From Physocladia obscura (taxonomy: Eukaryota; Chytridiomycota; Chytridiomycetes; Chytridiales; Chytriomycetaceae): a stretch of 22,139 nt of DNA. Below the pieces are notes generated by a model. That model was not told the origin of the DNA. It saw only the letters and a list, made by a program, of their open reading frames with translations, and did not search any database. The stretch covers positions 1 through 22,139 of the forward strand of contig JADGJH010000290.1 of the NCBI GenBank assembly GCA_027596945.1. Reading direction: 5' to 3'. Shown here in pieces: positions 15,602 through 22,139 of the stretch; position 1 is the first letter of the stretch, and each line of letters opens with the position of its first letter. The translations under genes and the position numbers were made by a program.

Positions 15602-15719
15602 TGCGCTCTACCCCTACTACGCTGCAATTGTCTGTGCCGCCCTCAAACACTCTGACAGAGCCGTTGCCTTCTGCTGCATGGCCCTCGCCGCACTTTGTAG
15701 TCATTTCACATCTTTTTAG

Positions 15720-16616
15720 TATGGCGTATATTCAACATTTGAACTATGATTCTTTAAAAACTCAAGAGAATTCAAGATCAGACAAGAGATAATGCCACCA
15801 AAGAGTTAATGCGAAATTCATCAAATGAATAAACACACGCAAATACTCCACACAAACTTAACGACAGTCCAAAATTATGAAAAAGCATGTTACTTTATTA
15901 TTATGTTTGAATGAATTTTGTTGCGAGTGTCGCAAAAATATATTCGGTTTCGTTTTTTGAGATTAGGGTTATTAAAAAGATTCTTTTTCAGATTCTGAAA
16001 AATGCACCCAGTTTTGACTGTTTGAATGCATTATAATAAGAAAATACTGTACAGAAAGTCTATTTAAGAAATAAAACAAACTTTTAAATATTATGTTCCA
16101 AATATAGTATCTTCAAATTTGAAACAAAATTTCACTTCTTTGTTTTTCTTTTATTTCATACAGTCTTTTCACCGCTTTTTGGTCCATTTTAACCATGGAG
16201 ACCACTACATCTTTGTGTTAAAGTCTACATTCACTATTTCAGTTTTAAAAAGAATGAGCAATTTTACTTTGGACATTAAAATTATATTTTATTCAACAAA
16301 AAAAAATTCCATAAATGAAAAAATCTAAATTTTGCTCTTTTTTTCCTCATCTAATATACTCTTAATTTCATTGATAGTATTCATTTAGAGACAAAGAACA
16401 GAGCAATGCAGGTTTCAACATGAACTTGAAACCAGATGGGAACATCAGGGACCTTAAGGCCTTACATCAGTACTTAAACTTAAGTTATCAAGTCTTGTGG
16501 CTGCTTTTTGAATTCTTGCATAACATGCCCCTCAATGGTAATGGTTGCAATTATGCTGTTTCTTCAATTTCTTCATTGTTGGTGTGTGTCTGAAGATATA
16601 CCACATGCTGGTCAAC
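15720..16616. other. AT-rich spacer, no gene
   Basis: About 900 bases of very AT-rich DNA with runs of A and T. A 69-codon frame (16119-16328) is F/I/K/N-rich, as expected by chance in AT-rich DNA. One isolated TTAGGG at 15963 is not an array. I see no gene or RNA. Confidence 0.5.
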
Positions 16617-16903
16617 TTAATCTGATAAGACTTTGACAATCGCGTCGCGGCGAACAAAGACCCTTGTCCCAGGCGGGCAGTCAAAGTAGGAGATGTCGTT
16701 AACACTGCCATTTCTGCCTGCATCAAATTGCTCCACTTCGCCGCCGTGTTCTGGATGGTCCAATTCAACGCCAACTTGCTCACTTTCAGATGAAGGAAAA
16801 AAATCGCCAACATAGCGCACTGTGCCTTGCGAAAGCACTCCGTCGCTGTGCCGTCGCTGTGCGCAATTACCACGTGATCGCCGATTTTGAGTTCCTTGTC
16901 CAT
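16617..16903 (-). pseudogene. CAP-Gly protein gene broken by an 11-bp tandem duplication (copy 1)
   Basis: From ATG 16903 the frame reads MDKELKIGDHVVIAHSDG. It is then thrown out by an exact tandem repeat of 11 bases (CGTCGCTGTGC at 16841-16851 and 16852-16862). The other frame continues GTVRYVGDFFPSSESEQVGV, ELDHPEHGGEVEQFDAGRNG and SVNDISYFDCPPGTRVFVRR to a stop at 16617. Without one repeat the frame would run through 91 codons. CAP-Gly domains bind the EEY/F tails of tubulin and EB proteins. The key GKNDG loop is GRN-G here, with the Asp absent, so binding may already have been altered. A 91-residue length means little more than the domain. Copy 2 lies at 15428-15601. Confidence 0.87.
16841..16862. 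repeat. 11-bp tandem duplication, two perfect units
   Basis: CGTCGCTGTGC occurs twice head to tail. An 11-base gain is not a multiple of three and is the sole visible cause of the frameshift in the CAP-Gly gene. It looks like a slippage or end-joining duplication and is probably recent because the units are identical. Confidence 0.9.
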
Positions 16904-17367
16904 TCCTTTGTTTTTGCCTTGGCCGTTCCCAAAATTTCGTGAATGAATATTTACTCTCAGATGTCACATGCCGCCATCGTGATAGGGAATTCTCACGGAC
17001 TATGATTTTTTGTAACCGTATCACGTAGGAGTGGGTGTGGGGTTGTCAGTTGGGTGCTTATACAACTAAATAAACCACTTTCTCTTGTTTATGTTATACT
17101 TTCTGTAAACAGTCTCTGATAGTCTTTGACACTCTGTACCATCATGGTTCTTGTACTGCTCAATTCATGTGATTGTAGTTTTGTTTTTCCAAAAACAGTA
17201 TACAGGTATATCCAAGAGAGCCCACCGAAGAATTATATGTACAAACAGTATGATATAACTTGTACAAAGGCTTGTTAAGCATTAACAGTAGCCTGAATGT
17301 TCATTATTAAATTATCAGATGGTTGTGGTATTTTTTTTCTTTCTTTGGAGTAGTGAGCATCCTTTAA
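16904..17367. other. Spacer, nothing recognised
   Basis: This is the upstream side of the CAP-Gly gene followed by unique AT-rich DNA. I see no gene, repeat or RNA. Confidence 0.5.
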
Positions 17368-17589
17368 GTGGAAGTGAATGAAGTTTTGCAGTATGTAAAA
17401 TTGAGAGCAAACATCAAATATGTGTTAGTTGATGATTATGAACAGCTGGGCCCAGTGGAAGAAAGAAAAATGAACTATTTTAATTTTTTGGCGTTGATAA
17501 GGTTGGTTGATTTCCAGATAATATTACAATTAGTGAAGCACCATTCAGATGATTCAGTATTAAGATTGTTTGATTGGTTGACAAATTAA
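17368..17589 (+). pseudogene. Possible gene relic, unknown
   Basis: A 73-codon frame without ATG reads VNEVLQYVKLRANIKYVLVD, then DYEQLGPVEERKMNYFNFLA, and ends at TAA 17589. Another frame with protein-like content (IDEIGMKWDKLKKRKMIKIV) follows at about 17661-17754 but is not in phase. The DNA at 17428-17448 resembles 406-426 near the telomere. This may be a decayed gene or element present twice. No family is recognised. Confidence 0.25.
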
Positions 17590-18137
17590 AGCATTCAGAT
17601 TTTGAGAACGAACACAAGTTTACAACAGTGAATGTTGTGTTTACTCATGCAAAATGAAAAGAAATTGATGAGATAGGGATGAAATGGGACAAGCTGAAAA
17701 AGAGAAAGATGATCAAGATTGTGGCAAATCCCACTGTTTGTGGACTGTATATGTGAGGCTTTCTTATAAACTGAATTCATGCTGACGACAGTGACTTAAG
17801 TTCTGGCATGAAGGATAAAAGTGAAAAGCTTGACAGTTGCGGTAATAATGAAGAATGCAAAGTATTTTTCAGTTATCTGGATGTCCCTTTGCTTTTGCGT
17901 TTTGATTGGACTGAAGGTTTCAGGAGAGTTTAGCAAGCAGAATGGACACTGGTTTTGATTTATTTTGAAATTTGAAACTAACAAAAAAACTGACAAATAA
18001 ATATACTGAGTTTAATTTCAGCTAGTATTTCTTTTCATTTTAATTTGATTAGCTTAAAGCAACGTGTGAACCTTTACTGAAGCGGTTTCATATTTTTCAA
18101 TTTTTTCTTCGCGTTGTTTCTTTCCACAACAGAACCA
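17590..18137. other. Spacer and transportin promoter region
   Basis: AT-rich. The last 90 bases include TTTCTTTCCACAACAG just before the transportin ATG, which could be the acceptor of a 5'-leader intron. No TATA box stands out. Confidence 0.45.
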
Positions 18138-21100
18138 ATGGACGGATATTTGCAACAGTTGGTTGCGGCGCTCAGCAAAACTACATCGCCGGATACATTG
18201 GTGCAGCAGCAAGTGCAGCAGTTTTTGACGGGACTCAGCCAATCAGATGCGGCCTCGTACATCCAGGGCTTGGGGGTTATATTTGGCATGTCGGCAAAGA
18301 CTCAGGGCTTGGTGGTCGATGACGAGGCACGAAGAGTCGCTGGCCTCCTGCTAAAGAATGTTGTGTCAGTGCGCGATCAGGTGCGTGCGTACGCTGCTCC
18401 AATATGCCAATGTAGATTCCCAGCGTGTGTTAGCTTAACATTTTACTTTTCACATAAACAGTACTTGTCACTGGCCCATACGCCTAACGCTGTCGTAAAC
18501 ATCAAGCAGGCGGCCTTTGACGGACTTGGCGACAGCAACGCCCCGACCATTCAGAAAACCGCCGGCCTGATTCTCACCTCGCTCGTTAGAGTTGATGTTG
18601 AGCACGCTCCATCCGTTGTTGCGCGTCTCGTCCAGCTGGTCGAGTCGCAAGACCTAAGAGTTGCCGAGGTTCTTTTATTCCCAAATTTGGCTATTCTTTG
18701 TGAATTAAACTATTCTAATAAAATAACGTAATAAGGCTGCCTTCTTGGCAATCTCAATTATTTGTGAAGACTCGGCTCAGACGCTAGATCGGGATGCCAA
18801 CTCTCTCCTCCAGCAACTTATTCCATTCTTCATCTCAAAATTTGACCACCCCACCTCCGCTCGCATCCGCGCTCTTGCTATTCAATCTACGAACCAGTTT
18901 GCCATTATTCATTCTCCTGTCATTATTGTCAACCTCATTCAATACGTTCAGGTAAACTAGGTCTTTGAGTATTTTTAGTAGGACTAAGCGAGCCTGCCTT
19001 TCAAAAATAAGAAGAAAAACCCAACTAAACCATTATATAAAGGCTCTCTACCGTCGTGCAACTGACGAAGACTCATTGATTATCAAGAACGTTTGCCAGG
19101 GTCTGGTTCTTGTCCTCGAAATCAAGCCAGAGGCCCTTGCCGCCGAGATGCAGGCGCTTATTTCGTTTATGCTGAAATGCACTGAATCCCCTGACTCGCT
19201 GGTGGCTCTTGAAGCGTGTGAATTTTGGCTTACTTTTGCAGAACAAGATACTTTGATGGATTATTTAGAACCCTATCTGAATGAGTATGTTGTAGCTTTT
19301 TTTTTTTCTGAGTTTAAGCAAGAAGTGGAGCGATTGTTGCAACCAATTGATATCTTACCAAATATTCAATTAAACTGCATTCTTTATTAATTAGACTTGT
19401 TCGAGTGTTGCTGAAAGGAATGATTTACAGCGAAAATGAACTAATGAACCTGGGGCCAGATATTGAAGACAGCCACATTGCAGACCGCGCGGAAGATATC
19501 AAACCAGTCTTCCATAAGGCGAAAAACCACGCATCAAAACTTACAGATGAGCAAAAACGGCAGCTCAAGGAACAACAAAAAGCAGCTGGCAACGGTGACG
19601 ATACCGACTCTGATGATGATGATTATGACGACGATGACGACGATGACGCTGACAGTGAATGGACGCTTCGAAAATGCTCAGCGGCGGCGTTGGACGTCAT
19701 GTCGAATATTTATTTGGATGGGATTCTTGAAGCACTATTGCCTCGGTTGAAAGAGTTTTTGGGAAGCGAAGATTGGCGGTATCGGGAAGCCGGGATTTTG
19801 GCGCTCGGCGCGATTGCGGAGGGGTGTAGCACGGGTATTGAGCCACATTTGCGCGATTTGGTCAAGTTTTTGACTCAGTGTTTAGCTGATCCGAAGGTAT
19901 GTAAACGAAAAATTTCAACGAAGCCATGATATTCTAATGAATCGAATCACGAATATCCAAAATAAATTTGCGGAGCGAGTAAAATTTCTTTACAATGTAT
20001 TACTTTGACATGTATATATTTTCACAAATTAACCGAGATTTTTTTGAATCTAGCCACTCGTTCGTTCAATCACGTGTTGGACGCTCAGCAGATATTCTCG
20101 TTGGATTGTTAATGGTCCAGAGTTGTCTCAAGCCGAACCAAATCACTCAGAGCTGTATTTTCACCCTTTTTTGCATGGCGTGAGTTTGTTGTTTTTTTTT
20201 GCTTTGAATCAACAAAAATATAGTGGCTAATTATTGCACATTCCAGCTGCTTATTATGATTCTCGACAATAGCAAACGTGTTCAAGAAGCCGGATGTAGC
20301 GCCCTTGCAACTCTAGAAGAAGAAGCGCTTGACCTGCTTATTCCCTTCATCCCCCATATTCTTGACACACTCTCAAAAGCATTCAAGAAATACCAGCATA
20401 AGAATCTTTTAATTTTGTACGACGCAGTTGGCACTCTGGCAGATTCAGTTGGTAACGCACTCAATAACCCCGCATACATTCCGTTGCTGCTTGCACCGTT
20501 GGTTGAGAAATGGAAGACAATAAACGACGAAGATCGTGAAATTTTCCCCCTTCTTGAATGCATGTCAAGTGTGGCCATTTCATTGGGTTCTGGGTTTAAG
20601 GAAATGGCGCCACCTGTTTGGGAACGGTGTTTGCGTATTGTGCAGAGCACTTTGCAGAAGCAAGCTCAATACAACCAAGCGGTTGCACAGCATGCACCGG
20701 AGGCAGTTGAAGAACCCGATATGGACTTTGTGATTGTTGCTTTGGATTTATTAAGTGGAGTTGTGCAAGGTCTTGGTGAGGATGCCAGATTTTTGGCAGC
20801 AAATTCGCAGCCGCCAATCATGGATGTTGTTGAATTCTGTATGAAGGTCTGAATTTGCAAATTGATTTTTTACGACATCACTCAAAAATAAATGTGCAGG
20901 ACACCTCGCCAGACGTGAGACAAAGTGCCTATGCACTCCTCGGCGATCTCATCATATCAACATTCCAAATCGTTCGACCGCATTTGGACACGCTCTTCCC
21001 GATCATAATCCACCAGATTGGCCGAAAAGACGAAACCCACGAAATGTCAGTATGCAATAATGCCACATGGGCCACAGGCGAACTCGCGCTCCAACTCGGC

Positions 21101-21637
21101 GCAGAAGCGCGGCCGTTTATTCAACCACTTCTCCCCGTGCTCGTTGCAATCCTGAACGCTGGAGCCGACCGTCGACTGCGTACGTTGCAAGAAAATGCTG
21201 CGATAACAGTTGGAAGGTTCGGGCTTGTGTGTCCTGCGGATATGGCGCCGGCGCTGGAGCACTTTGTGTTGGGATGGTGTAGTGCATTGAGGGACGTGCG
21301 AGACAATCTTGAAAAAGAGACTGCGTATAAAGGAATGTGTGCAATGGTGCAAGCGAATCCAGAGGGTATGTTGAAATATATCGCATATTTTTGCGATGCT
21401 GTAACGAGGTGGGAAAAGCCGAGTCTTTCGATGAATGAAGTATTTACCAACGTAAGTTTTACTCTTTTTTCTTTTTTCTTTATTTTTTTTGTTTTTTTTC
21501 TTGGCGGTTAATTTTACTCTTTGTTGTTTCAGACCCTTGTTGGATACCGAAATGGACTTGGATCGCAATGGGACCAACTTGTGGCGTCGTTTCCGGCCCA
21601 AACACGTGAAAAGCTCCGTGCTCGATACAATATATGA
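18138..21637 (+). CDS. KAP104: Transportin-1 / karyopherin beta-2 (Kap104-type) nuclear import receptor
   Basis: Nine exons join in frame: 18138-18380, 18462-18668, 18736-18951, 19043-19284, 19395-19896, 20054-20179, 20247-20846, 20900-21451 and 21533-21637, encoding 930 aa (usual length about 890-920). All introns are GT-AG, 53-157 bases. The product is a HEAT-repeat solenoid. Clear signatures are ICEDSAQTL, VALEACEFWLTFAEQ, the acidic H8 loop (residues about 371-391) followed by EWTLRKCSAAALDVMSNIY, VRSITCWTLSRY, KYQHKNLLILYDAVGTLADS, FVIVALDLLSGVVQGLG, and VCNNATWATGELALQLG. The receptor carries PY-NLS cargoes such as hnRNP-like RNA-binding proteins through the nuclear pore, and RanGTP releases them through the H8 loop. 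The start at 18138 gives the expected first HEAT helix. The gene looks intact and is the first clear housekeeping gene from the telomere. Confidence 0.97.
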
Positions 21638-21696
21638 TTGTTGTATACGTTTTTTACGCCTTTTTTCTTTTTTTTTTTTTTTGTTTTGGAACATTT

Positions 21697-21855
21697 AAGA
21701 GGTGGGAAATAGGGGGTAAGGATTGGTTAGTTTAGTGTATTACAAGAGGTGGAAAATAGGGCTGAAGAGTAAGTTGGTTTGGTATATCACAAGAGGTGGG
21801 AAATAGGTTGGGAATTTATTTTTAAGCAAGTATCATAAGAGGTGGGAAACTGGGA
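21697..21855 (+). repeat. Degenerate 47-bp tandem repeat, about four units
   Basis: AAGAGGTGGGAAATAGGG-like units start at 21697, 21744, 21791 and 21837, with spacings of 47, 47 and 46 bases. A fifth diverged copy of the core lies at 21962. It lies just downstream of the transportin stop and of a long T-rich run (21669-21687), so it is probably transcribed as 3' untranslated or intergenic DNA. No function is evident. Confidence 0.8.
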
Positions 21856-22139
21856 GTTAGCAATTGCACGAGCTAGGAAATGCGGTTACAAAAGGAAAAG
21901 TTGGCCAGAAAAAATTTTTTTTTTAAAAAAAACAGTTATTCTTTTGGAAATTTTAAAATTTAAGAGGTGGTATATTTGGCAAGTTATTGACATTTTATCA
22001 TGTGAATATTTCTATCAGTTTCTATTTGTTTGTCCCTAAATATTACTTTTCCTCAAGTGCTGTTTAACAGAGCTACTATGATATTTTTCTGGATTTTTTT
22101 ATGTTTATGCTGTACTTCGATCAAGTAAATTAACAAAAA
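21856..22139. other. AT-rich spacer, nothing recognised
   Basis: Very AT-rich DNA with A and T runs and one outlying copy of the AAGAGGTGG core at 21962. No gene is supported. Confidence 0.5.

Noticed and set aside
15567..15719. A plus-strand frame with alanine-rich, helix-like sequence (ALYPYYAAIVCAALKH)
   Set aside because: It overlaps, on the other strand, the CAP-Gly fragment, which has a recognised domain, and it has no ATG of its own. GC-rich antisense frames often look alanine-rich. A real exon cannot be fully excluded.
15963..15968. An isolated TTAGGG inside the window
   Set aside because: A single unit is expected by chance and is not an interstitial telomere array.
16119..16328. 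A 69-codon F/I/K/N-rich frame in the AT-rich spacer
   Set aside because: The composition is what random AT-rich DNA gives, with no motif or neighbouring signal.
21047..21694. A 215-codon minus-strand frame opposite the transportin 3' exons
   Set aside because: It is antisense to a conserved coding exon and begins in a lysine run made by the T-tract after the gene.
1..22139. CRISPR array, prokaryotic operon or prophage
   Set aside because: The telomere, introns and poly(A) signals show a eukaryotic chromosome, and no regularly spaced CRISPR-like repeats are present.

Overview
The window is a eukaryotic chromosome end. It opens with an array of CCCTAA units (TTAGGG telomere, seen from its C-rich strand), which decays into degenerate units by about position 170. 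The genes further in contain short GT-AG introns of about 50-160 bases. A relic of a WOPR (Gti1/Pac2) domain, known as a fungus-specific transcription factor family, points to a fungus. The compact introns, ankyrin arrays, hAT element and PrimPol gene would suit an early-diverging, chytrid-like lineage, but that placement is inference.

From about 1 to 17.9 kb the sequence is a subtelomeric mosaic of small uncharacterised genes, broken genes and mobile elements. In order: a tRNA-like GC-rich island (about 695-865); two small ORFs (990-1265 +, 1363-1785 -); foldback element copy A (about 1970-2436); a start-less coding relic (2738-3148 -); a 498-bp hAT element with a perfect 8-bp target duplication (3777-4274); a coiled-coil plus methyltransferase gene with an in-frame TGA (4638-5803); an unknown four-exon gene (7136-7957); a small minus-strand ORF (8035-8352); an ankyrin-repeat relic cut off by foldback copy B (8728-9270); two ORFs of unknown function; foldback copy C (10001-10803), which carries a nested insertion; the WOPR relic (about 11017-11354); a broken SET-domain gene (11602-12104 -); an intact-looking PrimPol/archaeo-eukaryotic primase domain (12338-13024 -); a basic 99-aa ORF; an intact 255-codon ORF of unknown function (14176-14943); a second, more decayed SET copy (about 15120-15349 -); and two CAP-Gly relics (15428-15601 - and 16617-16903 -). 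The larger CAP-Gly copy is broken by a clean 11-bp tandem duplication.

The subtelomere ends at about 18.1 kb with a complete nine-exon gene for a transportin-1/Kap104-type nuclear import receptor (18138-21637, 930 aa). It is followed by a degenerate 47-bp tandem repeat. This is the only clear housekeeping gene, and it marks the edge of the core chromosome.

There is no sign of an operon-like pathway. The theme is a subtelomeric gene graveyard: domains occur in paired, partly decayed copies (SET x2, CAP-Gly x2, a shared C-terminal peptide x2), and at least three kinds of mobile DNA are present. The most notable items are the three-copy foldback family with two arm subtypes, the stand-alone PrimPol with all catalytic residues in place, and the several relics broken by single small lesions.
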